From an uncultured Pedobacter sp. (GTDB lineage Bacteria; Bacteroidota; Bacteroidia; Sphingobacteriales; Sphingobacteriaceae), in NCBI GenBank assembly GCA_946478755.1, contig CAMLDJ010000133.1:1-14033 (forward strand): DNA of 14,033 nucleotides. Reading direction: 5' to 3'. How positions within the stretch are numbered: the first letter of the stretch is position 1; the number at the start of each line of letters is the position of its first letter. Under the pieces are notes generated by a model, which saw only the letters and a program-made list of their open reading frames with translations, was not told the origin of the DNA and ran no database searches. Positions 6,804-14,033 of the stretch are shown piece by piece. A program made the translations under genes and the position numbers.

Positions 6804-8438
6804 TTACTTCACCATCCTAAACCAGTCAAAATCTGCATAGCCACCCGTCCGTACTTCAGGTTTACTGATACAGAACAGGCCGATCTTGGCACCTATCCAT
6901 TTATCTGGCTGTGCTTTAAAAGGGATGCCGATGGTCTTAAAGTTAAGGCCGTCTTCGCTAAAACTGAAAGTACAGACGGCATCAGGTGCCGCTAAATGAA
7001 CCCTCAGATACACTTCAGGTCCTCCAGTTGCTTTTTCCTCAATTGTACGCTCCGAAGCTCCGTTCAAGGCGTCTTTACAGATTACCTGGCTAACTTTATA
7101 GCCTCTTTCATCCTTTGATATAGAAAGGTATGCATAATCGTTTCCCATGATCAGCAAGCCTGCTTTTTTACTTTGCCAAACGTCCCATTCCGTGCTCATC
7201 TTCACCTTTGTAGTCGCGGTAAAATCCGGAGCAGGTAACTTCTGCAAGAGTAAATTAGGTACCGGCCATAAGTTAACTGCTTCCTTCGGGGTCGCATAAG
7301 CAAACAGGCGCAGGTAACCCGAGTTTCTGATCTGCGCACTCCATTGTATTTTTTCATTCGCGTGCCATTGCCATTGCAGCCCACGCTCATCTGCATTGAA
7401 TTCGTCACTTTCCGGAGGACTGGCTATCGGGTAAGTCCGCCCTACATCTGGTTTTCTGAAGCTTAGCACCGGCTCTCCCTTGCCATCGCCATCCGGGTCT
7501 GTTCCAATGACAGGCCAGTTGTTCAGCCACTTTACTGGTTGCAAATGGAGGATGCGTCCATAGGCAAACTTATCCTGAAAATGAAGAAACCAGTCCTCTC
7601 CTTTCTGCGTGCGTACCAGTGCCCCCTGATGCGGCCCATTGATGTCTGTTTTGCCCTGATCCATGACGATCTTTTCTTCATAAGGACCGTAAATATTTCT
7701 TGACCGCAATACCAATTGCCAGCCGGTAGCAACGCCCCCGGCAGGTGCAAACAGGTAATAATAGCCATTGCGTTTATAAAACTTAGGTCCTTCTACCGTA
7801 TGGTGACGTTCGTGCCCGTCGAACACATGTTTACCGGGTCCGCTTACTTGTGTACCCGTACTATTCATCGGAAAAATTGTGAGCAGGCTATTTACTCCGG
7901 CCCTGCTACCTGCCCATGCAATGGCCAGGTAAGCTTTACCATCGTCGTCCCAGAAAGCACTCGGGTCAATCAGGCCTTTGCCGGCCATCACCAACACCGG
8001 CTTTTCCCAGTCGGCTGCCGGATTTTTGGTTTTTACCATAAAGATTCCAAAGTCCGGATCAGGGTAGTAGATCCGGTATTCACCATTGTGAAAAATGATA
8101 CTCGGTGCCCAGACCCCCTTTCCATGTTGAGGGCTATCGTATATCTCCTCAGGCTCCTGTTTCTTTAATGCGTAATTGATAAGCTTCCAATTTACCAGGT
8201 CTTTGGAGTGCAAAACAGGCAGGCCAGGAATACAATTGAAGCTGGAGGCAGTCATATAATAGTCATCCCCTACCCTGATGGCATCAGGATCCGAATAGTC
8301 GGCGTGGAGCACCGGATTTTTATAGGTACCATTGCCCTGATCAGCTACCCACACTTTACTAATTTCCTGTGATGAACCAGGTAGGGCCATGCCCCAAAGC
8401 AGCAGGCACGCAGATATCTGACAATAGATCTTCTTCAT
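6804..8438 (-). CDS. GH43 glycoside hydrolase with C-terminal lectin-like domain (beta-xylosidase / alpha-L-arabinofuranosidase type)
   Basis: The product has 544 residues. Residues 1-23 form a signal peptide (LLLWGMALPGSS). The five-bladed propeller spans about 38-325 and shows all three GH43 catalytic carboxylates: base D50 in 'DYSDPDAIR', the pKa-modulating D158 in 'GLIDPSAFWDD', and acid E216 in 'HTVEGPKFY'. Residues about 345-544 form a beta-sandwich ('SDEFN...LQWQWHAN', ending 'GGYADFDWFRM') of the type appended to many GH43 beta-xylosidases, and this closes the active site or binds substrate. It would release terminal arabinose or xylose from side chains in the periplasm; other specificities such as beta-galactosidase are known in GH43. 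The overall look is close to GH43 subfamily 12, which I state as an impression. Its ATG overlaps the stop of the upstream fusion gene by 4 bases (ATGA), implying translational coupling. An AAAGGAAAA purine run lies just upstream. Confidence 0.92.
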   Translation of the reverse strand: MKKIYCQISACLLLWGMALPGSSQEISKVWVADQGNGTYKNPVLHADYSDPDAIRVGDDYYMTASSFNCIPGLPVLHSKDLVNWKLINYALKKQEPEEIYDSPQHGKGVWAPSIIFHNGEYRIYYPDPDFGIFMVKTKNPAADWEKPVLVMAGKGLIDPSAFWDDDGKAYLAIAWAGSRAGVNSLLTIFPMNSTGTQVSGPGKHVFDGHERHHTVEGPKFYKRNGYYYLFAPAGGVATGWQLVLRSRNIYGPYEEKIVMDQGKTDINGPHQGALVRTQKGEDWFLHFQDKFAYGRILHLQPVKWLNNWPVIGTDPDGDGKGEPVLSFRKPDVGRTYPIASPPESDEFNADERGLQWQWHANEKIQWSAQIRNSGYLRLFAYATPKEAVNLWPVPNLLLQKLPAPDFTATTKVKMSTEWDVWQSKKAGLLIMGNDYAYLSISKDERGYKVSQVICKDALNGASERTIEEKATGGPEVYLRVHLAAPDAVCTFSFSEDGLNFKTIGIPFKAQPDKWIGAKIGLFCISKPEVRTGGYADFDWFRMVK

Positions 8439-10357
8439 ATTTTTTTCCTTTTATAACTATCCAAAAAGTACAGTAAGGCTGCATTAAACCCCTGCGGATT
8501 TTCAATATTACTCACATGGCCCGCATTTTTGATAAAGACCTGTTTTGCTGAGGGAATGGCTTCCAGCAATTGGTTTTTATGTTGGGCATCAGCATCTCCG
8601 GTTAATACCATTACTGGTATGGTCACACTCAGAGTCCTTAGTTTTGGCCCGAGGTCATTGCCCAGCAAAAACCGGGGTTCGTGATGCTGGGGCTGCCAGG
8701 CATCCCATTTGTAGATCATCGTCCATATCGGCTCCCGTAGATGCTCAATCAATATTCCATTACGGCTGGTCAATGCATTAAACCATTCCCGTTTCATTGC
8801 CGCTGCACCCCTTAACTGCCAGGCTGTTATTCTTACCGATTGCTTATCCCGTTCTTCCCTTGTCCAAGGCTCAGAAGGCCCTTTAACCTTAAAGAAATCG
8901 CCACTTGCAGCTGTTGCCGTCAAAATGCGGTGCTGGTAAAGCGCAATAAAATCTGAAACGATAAAGCCTCCCAATGAAAGTCCGGCAATATGTGCTTTAG
9001 TGATCTTCAACTGGTTAAGCAAAGCGGCAAGGTCATCGGCATGCAGCGTCTTCTGCGTTTCTGAGGGCATGGACGACCAACCATAACCGCGCAGATCATA
9101 ACGGATCACCCAGTATCTTTTTGACAGTTCAAAAAACTGCGGGTCCCAGGCGCTGCGGTCAAACGAATGCCCGTGGATCAACACCAGTGGTTCTCCTTTG
9201 CCCAGTTCCTCATAATACAAACGCCCTTTATCAGGCGTAAGGATATAGCCATGCTTCAGCTTAGGATGTGCTGCCTGTTCCAATACATCCCTTACCAGGT
9301 ACGGTAAAACCGGACTGGCATAAAAAGGAACAAAGCCGTTTTTCATTTGGGCAACCCTTGCCAGAAAAAAACCATACACACCGGTCTTCTTATCTATCCA
9401 GGGGTAGGCACCCGCCCAACTGGGACTGCTGATCAACTGCGCAGCACCTTGCTCATCTACTTCTTCACGCCATTCCCCCAAACCATAAATATCAGTTCTG
9501 TTGCTCGCGCGGGCATTGGCCACATATTCTCCAGTAAACACTTTCGCTTTACCGATCTGGCTGGCCTGCATGGTTTCTATTGCCTCCCGGGATAGAATCC
9601 GTTTACCTTTAAACAGGCCATCGTTGCTAATCATGTTAAGGAAATTAGCATAATCCTGCAGACAGGTCCTTGCCCCGCCACCCAGCATTGGGCTATGGCC
9701 CGGTGTGGCGTCCACAGGAGCAAAATGTGTAGCTCTCATATGCAGCGGACGGGCAATTTTTTCCTGAAAAATATGCTCCCAATCTTTTCCGGTTGCCAGT
9801 TCCGCCATCCGGCCTGCAACCTGCATGGCCAAACCGCCATACTTAAATTTAGTACCTGCAAGCGTATCTGCAGGTAGCCCGGCAATATGCGCAACGGATT
9901 CGGTTAGGCTCTGGTAATTATCCGTAGGATTCCCTTTCGGCTGATAGTCCGGATACCCAGCAGTATGTGAAAGCAGTTGACGCAGGCTTGCCCTTCCCTT
10001 TTCTTCCTTAAACTCGGGAAGCCACTTGTCTACCCGGTCATCCCAGGCCAATAGCCCATCATCAACCACTGCAGCAATAGCCGCAGCCGCCAGCCATTTA
10101 CCAGCTGAAGCGATATAAGCCAGGGTAGCCGGCTGATTATTCCCGTAATACTTTTTGTGGATTATCCGGTTGTCTTTCGCAATGATAATGGACGAGCCGT
10201 GGTAATAACCACTGTCTACCCAACCATTTATTTTACGGTCGAGATAGGAAAAATCGTAAATGCTCCTGTGTTTTTTTTGCTGTCCGGAAACAGGTAAAGC
10301 TACCTGTACCAGAGCAGCAATGATCAGCACATGGAACAGTGAAGATCTTTTTAACAT
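8435..10357 (-). CDS. Two-domain serine hydrolase: beta-lactamase-like (SxxK) esterase fused to an alpha/beta-hydrolase
   Basis: The product has 640 residues with a signal peptide (1-26, core HVLIIAALVQVALPVSG). Residues about 35-345 belong to the class C beta-lactamase/penicillin-binding-protein-like family: 'YIASAGKW' gives S84-x-x-K87, and 'LLSHTAGYPDY' at 128-138 is a family signature. Y173-G-G stands at the Y-x-N position and W314-A-G at the third motif, the W-x-G form seen in esterases of this fold rather than the K-T-G of beta-lactamases. Residues about 370-636 form a complete alpha/beta-hydrolase: oxyanion 'LIHGHSFD' (394-400), nucleophile S461 in 'GLSLGG', acid D588 in 'LTGDAD' and H614 in 'NAGHVSN'. 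Both catalytic sets look intact, so one polypeptide could carry two esterase sites. The gene starts directly after the permease stop (TAA|ATG) and overlaps GH43 by 4 bases, so it is embedded in the operon. A deacylase of a doubly esterified glycan is an inference; peptidase or lactonase activity is not excluded. Confidence 0.88.
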   Translation of the reverse strand: MLKRSSLFHVLIIAALVQVALPVSGQQKKHRSIYDFSYLDRKINGWVDSGYYHGSSIIIAKDNRIIHKKYYGNNQPATLAYIASAGKWLAAAAIAAVVDDGLLAWDDRVDKWLPEFKEEKGRASLRQLLSHTAGYPDYQPKGNPTDNYQSLTESVAHIAGLPADTLAGTKFKYGGLAMQVAGRMAELATGKDWEHIFQEKIARPLHMRATHFAPVDATPGHSPMLGGGARTCLQDYANFLNMISNDGLFKGKRILSREAIETMQASQIGKAKVFTGEYVANARASNRTDIYGLGEWREEVDEQGAAQLISSPSWAGAYPWIDKKTGVYGFFLARVAQMKNGFVPFYASPVLPYLVRDVLEQAAHPKLKHGYILTPDKGRLYYEELGKGEPLVLIHGHSFDRSAWDPQFFELSKRYWVIRYDLRGYGWSSMPSETQKTLHADDLAALLNQLKITKAHIAGLSLGGFIVSDFIALYQHRILTATAASGDFFKVKGPSEPWTREERDKQSVRITAWQLRGAAAMKREWFNALTSRNGILIEHLREPIWTMIYKWDAWQPQHHEPRFLLGNDLGPKLRTLSVTIPVMVLTGDADAQHKNQLLEAIPSAKQVFIKNAGHVSNIENPQGFNAALLYFLDSYKRKKI

Positions 10358-11599
10358 TTAGTGCTTGACCTTGTAGAATTTATAAGCAAAGCAGAAGATT
10401 ACAAGGTAACAGACGATCGGTGTGTAATATGCATTTGCAATACCGGCACTATCCGCAACCGCCCCCATTATAAAGGGAAAAAAAGCACCACCTACAACTC
10501 CCATAGATAAAAATGACGCTGCCTGCTGCGTACGTGCACCCAGATTCTTCAGCCCCAGACTAAATATAGTAGGGAACATGATGCTAAAGAAAAAATTGAT
10601 CAGCAACAGGGCAATAAAAGAAACCGTACCGAAACTTTGTGCCACAATGATGCACATAAGGATATTACCTAATGCAAATGCTGCTAACAGTTTGTTTGGT
10701 GCAATGATACGCATCAGGAAAGTCCCAATAAAGCGGCCTGCAAGCATCATCCCCATAAATAACACCATGTAAGTTCCCGCTTCAGCGTCGCTGAAGCCCA
10801 TCTTTTCATGGCCATAATTGATAAAGAATGCCCAGGTCCCAGCCTGTGCCGCTACGTTGAAAAACTGTGCTGCTACCGCCCAGACAAAATGTTTATGGTC
10901 GAACAATTTTTTATCAGGTGCAAAGTCCACGTTCACGGCATCCGTATCTGCTTCAGAAACGGCGTGCGGATCTGTAGTAGGTGGTACCTCTACAAATGAA
11001 AAAGATATGGCAACCAATAAAATTACTACACCTATCACTGCATAAAGTACTTTTACCGATGTAAGATCCGTACTACCGGCGACATTGTTGCGCAGTAGGA
11101 AATAACTCCCGATTGCGGGGCCGAGCATCGCACCTACTGCATTAAAAGACTGGGCGAAATTAATCCGCTGGTCACTGCTCCGCTGATCGCCCAACGAAGC
11201 GACAAAGGGATGTGCAACTGTTTCAAGGGTAGACAAGCCACAGCCAACAACAAACAATGCAATGCCAAAAAAAGCAAATGATGAAATATTGGCTGCAGGC
11301 ACAAACAGAAAGGCGCCGATCGCAAAAAGCGACAAACCCAAAAGCACACCTTTCTTATATCCGAAGCGTTTCATAAACAATCCGGCGGGGATTCCCATTA
11401 CCGCGTAGGCGCCAAAAACAGCAAACTGAACAAAGGCGGATTGAGATTTGGAAAGGCTCATAGTATGCTGAAAGTGCTTATTCAACACATCTGCCATGGT
11501 AATGGCAATGCCCCAGAACATAAAAAGTGAAGTGACAAATACCAGGGTAACCAGGAATTTCTTGTCGGTAAAGGCTACTTTGATTTTTAATTCGTTCAT
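10358..11599 (-). CDS. FHS-family sugar permease (L-fucose:H+ symporter-like MFS)
   Basis: The product is a 413-residue, very hydrophobic protein with about twelve predicted membrane helices and no signal peptide. It matches the FHS branch of the major facilitator superfamily, whose members include FucP and glucose/galactose permeases: 'LVFVTSLFMFWGIAITMADVLN' in helix 1 (cut here: residues 17-38), 'GIPAGLFMKRFGYKKG' in the helix 2-3 loop (70-85), 'GLSTLETVAHPFVASLG' around 120-137, and 'NFAQSFNAVGAMLGP' around 147-161. It would import a free monosaccharide across the inner membrane by proton symport. Position between GH97 (23 bp upstream) and the fusion hydrolase (0 bp) makes it the import step of the operon. 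The transported sugar cannot be read from the sequence; FHS proteins take fucose, galactose, glucose and related sugars. Confidence 0.9.
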   Translation of the reverse strand: MNELKIKVAFTDKKFLVTLVFVTSLFMFWGIAITMADVLNKHFQHTMSLSKSQSAFVQFAVFGAYAVMGIPAGLFMKRFGYKKGVLLGLSLFAIGAFLFVPAANISSFAFFGIALFVVGCGLSTLETVAHPFVASLGDQRSSDQRINFAQSFNAVGAMLGPAIGSYFLLRNNVAGSTDLTSVKVLYAVIGVVILLVAISFSFVEVPPTTDPHAVSEADTDAVNVDFAPDKKLFDHKHFVWAVAAQFFNVAAQAGTWAFFINYGHEKMGFSDAEAGTYMVLFMGMMLAGRFIGTFLMRIIAPNKLLAAFALGNILMCIIVAQSFGTVSFIALLLINFFFSIMFPTIFSLGLKNLGARTQQAASFLSMGVVGGAFFPFIMGAVADSAGIANAYYTPIVCYLVIFCFAYKFYKVKH

Positions 11600-11622
11600 T
11601 TTTGCTTATCAGGTTTATTTGG

Positions 11623-13533
11623 TTAATATAATTTGGGTTGCAGCCAGATAGACTGCCCACCCGATGCTTTTAATTTAACTTCAAGTACAGTATTCGCGTC
11701 CACCTTCCTCGTAGTTATTCCGACTTTTGTAGCGGTATTTATTTTGTCATCGTCACTGTAGACTTTAGCAAGATAAGTTTTTCCTTTCGGTAAAAAATCA
11801 AATTTCACTTTTATTGTTCTGGCCTCTGTATTGGTTATGGTGCCCATAAACCACTGATCTCCACTTCTCCTGGCCACGCTCACAAATTCACCAGGGATGC
11901 CCTGCAGAATCCTTGTTTCATTCCAGGTCACCGGTATCTCATGCCAAAATTCCAGTTCCGGTTCATTATGATAGTAAGATGGCTTATCATACCAATACAG
12001 CGTTTGCAGCGGGCTAAAGTAAATCGGGGCTAAGGCCAGCTGGTGTCCATGGGTGGTTTTAATTCGTTTGTCAAAATAACAGATGGTATAATCTGCTGCG
12101 CCTGCAATATAACGGGTAAAGGGCATAACGGTGTTGCTTGTTGCATCAGGCATTTCTTCATTGCCTCTTATGCCTTCAGCAGTCATCAGGTTTGGCCAGG
12201 TCCGCTGCTCGCCGGTCGGCCTCCAGTCATCGTGTATATTAACCATGATCTGGTTTGCCGCAGCCTGCTGTATGGCTTTTTCTACCCAGGTTGTCCAGCG
12301 GTGCGATCCCGATTGTACAAAACCAAATTTAACACCCGCCACGCCCCATTTCTTGTAAATAGAAAAAAGGCTGTCACTTTGCATCAGTAAAGCTTGCTGG
12401 TTTACATATAACCAGACTCCAATTCCTTTCTGTTTTCCATATTTAATGATGGCGGGGAGATCAAAGTCTTTAATGGCAACCTTTGAAGCATCAGAACCAA
12501 AGCTAAACGCCGGTCCGTACCACTTCCAGTCGAACAATATATATTGCAAATTACGGGCAACAGCAAAATCAATGTTTTCCAGAGCATCTTTAGTGGTTTG
12601 TGACATGACCCGCATGATCTTTCCGGGTTTGATCCAGCTTTCCTCCTTTATTTTCGAAGGCTCGTTCAGGTTCAGGATCAGGTGATTGTTTTCGGCAAGC
12701 TGTGCCGGGCTTTCCGCCACCATAATGACCCGCCATGGTGTGGCAAAGGGCGATATCAGGTCGGCCGGACTAAACATCGAAGTCTGAATGGTATTGGCTT
12801 TTGCCTTACTCAGTTTAAATTTAGTCCTTGCGTAATCCACCATTTGCGCCTCAGCAAGCACAGCATGTAAACCTCCGGGTAATTCCAGCGTCAATGGCCT
12901 TTCGGCTTCACCGTCCCAGTTGCGCAACGGTAGCTTTGCATAAGGCGCCTGTGCCCATTTGGCTACCCAGGCTTTAGTTCCTTCCGGCAAGGTGAATTGG
13001 GTATCTTCAGCCATTACGCGGTAATAGGTACCCTTTTCATTTTCAGGAAAAAAGAAACGGAAAGCAACACCTTCATTGTATGCCCTCAGCTCAATATTCA
13101 TGAGGTAAATAGGATTGTCATCCTTAACCGTTTCCACTGTAGCAGCATTGAAATGATCGCGAATAACATCTCTTTCGCCATATACAGGTTTCCATGTGGT
13201 ATCTTTTGTGGTAGAGATGATCTTTGTCACCTTCAGGTTCTCAAACCATCTCTGCCGCTTATCTACTGGAAGCGCCATGGCACTTTCCGATAAGTGGTTA
13301 TCCAGCTGAAGCTCCATAACCGACTCGGCAATTACAGTTTTGTTTTTAAAGCTAACCTGGTAGTAAAAGGTTTTTTTTCCTTTGTCATCACTTTTCTGGT
13401 AAAATTTAACAGCCATATTGTTATCCGGCGAAAGCAAGGTGGTTTCTGTTCCCGCTACAATAGTTTGCGCAAAAGAAAGCCTGCAGCTCATTAAAATAAG
13501 AAAAAGGCAACTGGATAATCGGATTCTATACAT
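11623..13533 (-). CDS. GH97 glycoside hydrolase with a Gly at the retaining-type nucleophile position
   Basis: The product has 636 residues, usual for GH97. Residues 1-22 form a signal peptide. An N-terminal beta-super-sandwich (about 25-285) holds 'LLSPDNNMAVKF' and 'YNEGVAFRF', a catalytic (beta/alpha)8 barrel runs about 295-540, and a C-terminal beta-sandwich about 545-636. Family signatures include 'NEGVAFRF' (153-160), 'RPTGEQRTWPNLMTAEGIRGNE' region (438-459), 'PFTRYIAGAADYT' (471-483) and 'SPLQTLYW' (507-514). Retaining GH97 alpha-galactosidases carry an Asp nucleophile in a K-V-D-F sequence; here it is K402-F-G404-F, so that nucleophile is missing. Candidate catalytic carboxylates are D435/D436, E453, E459 and E460. 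This suggests the inverting branch (to which SusB belongs) or a further subgroup. Known GH97 activities include alpha-glucosidase, alpha-galactosidase and beta-L-arabinopyranosidase. The gene follows GH88 by 8 bp and precedes the permease by 23 bp. Confidence 0.92.
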   Translation of the reverse strand: MYRIRLSSCLFLILMSCRLSFAQTIVAGTETTLLSPDNNMAVKFYQKSDDKGKKTFYYQVSFKNKTVIAESVMELQLDNHLSESAMALPVDKRQRWFENLKVTKIISTTKDTTWKPVYGERDVIRDHFNAATVETVKDDNPIYLMNIELRAYNEGVAFRFFFPENEKGTYYRVMAEDTQFTLPEGTKAWVAKWAQAPYAKLPLRNWDGEAERPLTLELPGGLHAVLAEAQMVDYARTKFKLSKAKANTIQTSMFSPADLISPFATPWRVIMVAESPAQLAENNHLILNLNEPSKIKEESWIKPGKIMRVMSQTTKDALENIDFAVARNLQYILFDWKWYGPAFSFGSDASKVAIKDFDLPAIIKYGKQKGIGVWLYVNQQALLMQSDSLFSIYKKWGVAGVKFGFVQSGSHRWTTWVEKAIQQAAANQIMVNIHDDWRPTGEQRTWPNLMTAEGIRGNEEMPDATSNTVMPFTRYIAGAADYTICYFDKRIKTTHGHQLALAPIYFSPLQTLYWYDKPSYYHNEPELEFWHEIPVTWNETRILQGIPGEFVSVARRSGDQWFMGTITNTEARTIKVKFDFLPKGKTYLAKVYSDDDKINTATKVGITTRKVDANTVLEVKLKASGGQSIWLQPKLY

Positions 13534-13541
13534 GGAGCTAT

Positions 13542-14033
13542 TTATAAGTGTTCAAGGTTTACATAAATGCTCATTCCACGCTGAAGCTTTTTAAGTCGCA
13601 ATAAAGCCTCAATGTAATAATAATCAGCATAGATAATTGAAGCGTCTATTTCGGAACCGTTGGGTTTGTGCCCGGTTGAATGTAAAAGAAAAGCACTATT
13701 GTTTTCCCTGCTCTGGTACTGAGCTGAAGACAAAGAACTGAGCATTTGTTCAGCCTCTGTCCTATACAACTTAGCTTTAGCTTCCTCTTTGACGAACGTT
13801 GAAAGTTCTAACAGGGCAGAGGCCACTACGGCTGCGGCTGAAGCGTCACGGGGTACATTTGGAATCGCTGGATCATTAAAATCCCAATAGGGAATCAGAT
13901 CAGCAGGCAGGTCCTTTAAATATACATCCGTAACTTTTTGGGCAAAATCCAAAAACACAGGATCTTTAGTTTCCCTGTAGCACATGGTATAGCCATAGAT
14001 TGCCCAGGACTGTCCCCTGGCCCACATCGAATC
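13542..14033 (-). CDS. GH88 unsaturated glucuronyl hydrolase, C-terminal part; 5' end lies beyond the right edge
   Basis: The visible part is 163 residues in frame from the edge to a TAA at 13542-13544. The internal ATG at 14027 is not the start: the frame stays open to 14033 and the protein fold is incomplete without the rest. It carries GH88 signatures of the (alpha/alpha)6 barrel: 'MWARGQSWAIYGYTMCYRET' , 'IPYWDFNDP', 'RDASAAAVVASALLEL', and the closing 'GSEIDASIIYADYYYIEALLR'. The W-A-R-G-Q-x-W and D-Y-Y-x-x-E-A-L-x-R patterns separate it from GH105. GH88 enzymes hydrate the 4,5-double bond of a terminal unsaturated uronic acid, left by a polysaccharide lyase, causing its release. This implies that a lyase acts on the same substrate, though none is in the window. 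The catalytic Asp pair cannot be checked because about half of the protein is missing here. It is 8 bp upstream of GH97 in the same operon. Confidence 0.9.
   Translation of the reverse strand, partial: DSMWARGQSWAIYGYTMCYRETKDPVFLDFAQKVTDVYLKDLPADLIPYWDFNDPAIPNVPRDASAAAVVASALLELSTFVKEEAKAKLYRTEAEQMLSSLSSAQYQSRENNSAFLLHSTGHKPNGSEIDASIIYADYYYIEALLRLKKLQRGMSIYVNLEHL

Noticed and set aside
6797..6808. AACGTT palindrome resembling the centre of a LacI-family operator
   Set aside because: It overlaps the GH43 stop codon in a 36-bp intergenic gap, and the flanking bases are not symmetrical.
7716..8168. 150-codon open frame on the plus strand inside GH43
   Set aside because: It is a shadow of the GH43 coding strand with no recognisable motif or ribosome-binding site.
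13542..14033. Assignment of the partial gene to GH105 (unsaturated rhamnogalacturonyl hydrolase)
   Set aside because: The W-A-R-G-Q-x-W and D-Y-Y-x-x-E-A-L-x-R signatures fit GH88 better than the W-A-R-G-N-G-W pattern of GH105.
1..14033. tRNA or rRNA genes, CRISPR arrays, insertion sequences, long tandem repeats
   Set aside because: None were seen on either strand; non-coding space is limited to short gaps and the 412-647 stretch, which lacks cloverleaf-like or repeat-spacer structure.

Overview
The window looks like chromosomal DNA of a Bacteroidota bacterium, most likely a soil- or plant-associated Sphingobacteriaceae-type genome (Pedobacter- or Mucilaginibacter-like). The reasons are the gene families present (GH97, FHS-type sugar permease, 3-keto-disaccharide hydrolase lipoprotein, GH88, GH43 with a C-terminal lectin-like domain), the moderate GC content and the mostly weak Shine-Dalgarno sequences. 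The genus is an inference from protein style, not a search result.

Layout. Positions 1-411 hold a decaying two-gene unit on the minus strand: the C-terminal remnant of what looks like a GntR/FCD regulator (271-411), followed 3 bp later by the start of a fosmidomycin-resistance-type MFS transporter that is interrupted by an in-frame TAA (37-39). Positions 412-647 hold no gene I can support. One plus-strand gene (648-1460) encodes a DUF1080 lipoprotein. Everything from 1489 to the right edge is on the minus strand: in transcription order GH88 (partial, enters from the right), GH97, an FHS sugar permease, a two-domain serine hydrolase fusion, GH43, an alpha/beta-hydrolase-like putative esterase, then after a 157-bp gap a LacI-type regulator, a ROK sugar kinase and a GH28-like beta-helix protein.

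The first six minus-strand genes (14033 down to 5133) are tightly packed: gaps of 8, 23, 0, -4 and 36 bp, including a TAA|ATG junction and an ATGA overlap. They are very probably one operon. The LacI-ROK-GH28 group may be a second unit, because it has its own leader with an inverted repeat and a short motif shared between the lacI-like and ROK leaders.

How it may work together (inference). All five complete hydrolases and the fusion's host polypeptide carry N-terminal Sec signal peptides and no lipobox, so breakdown would be periplasmic. GH88 removes unsaturated uronate from lyase-generated oligosaccharides. GH28-like, GH43 and GH97 enzymes trim the remainder, and two or three Ser-hydrolase domains remove ester groups. 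The FHS permease imports a released monosaccharide, the ROK kinase phosphorylates it, and the LacI regulator reports on it. The mixture fits a decorated acidic polysaccharide such as a pectic side chain (rhamnogalacturonan) or another uronate-containing glycan. No SusC/SusD pair and no polysaccharide lyase are inside the window, so the substrate cannot be named. The most unusual items are the SxxK-hydrolase/alpha-beta-hydrolase fusion, a GH97 with Gly at the retaining nucleophile position, a ROK protein without the zinc motif, and the freshly broken MFS gene.
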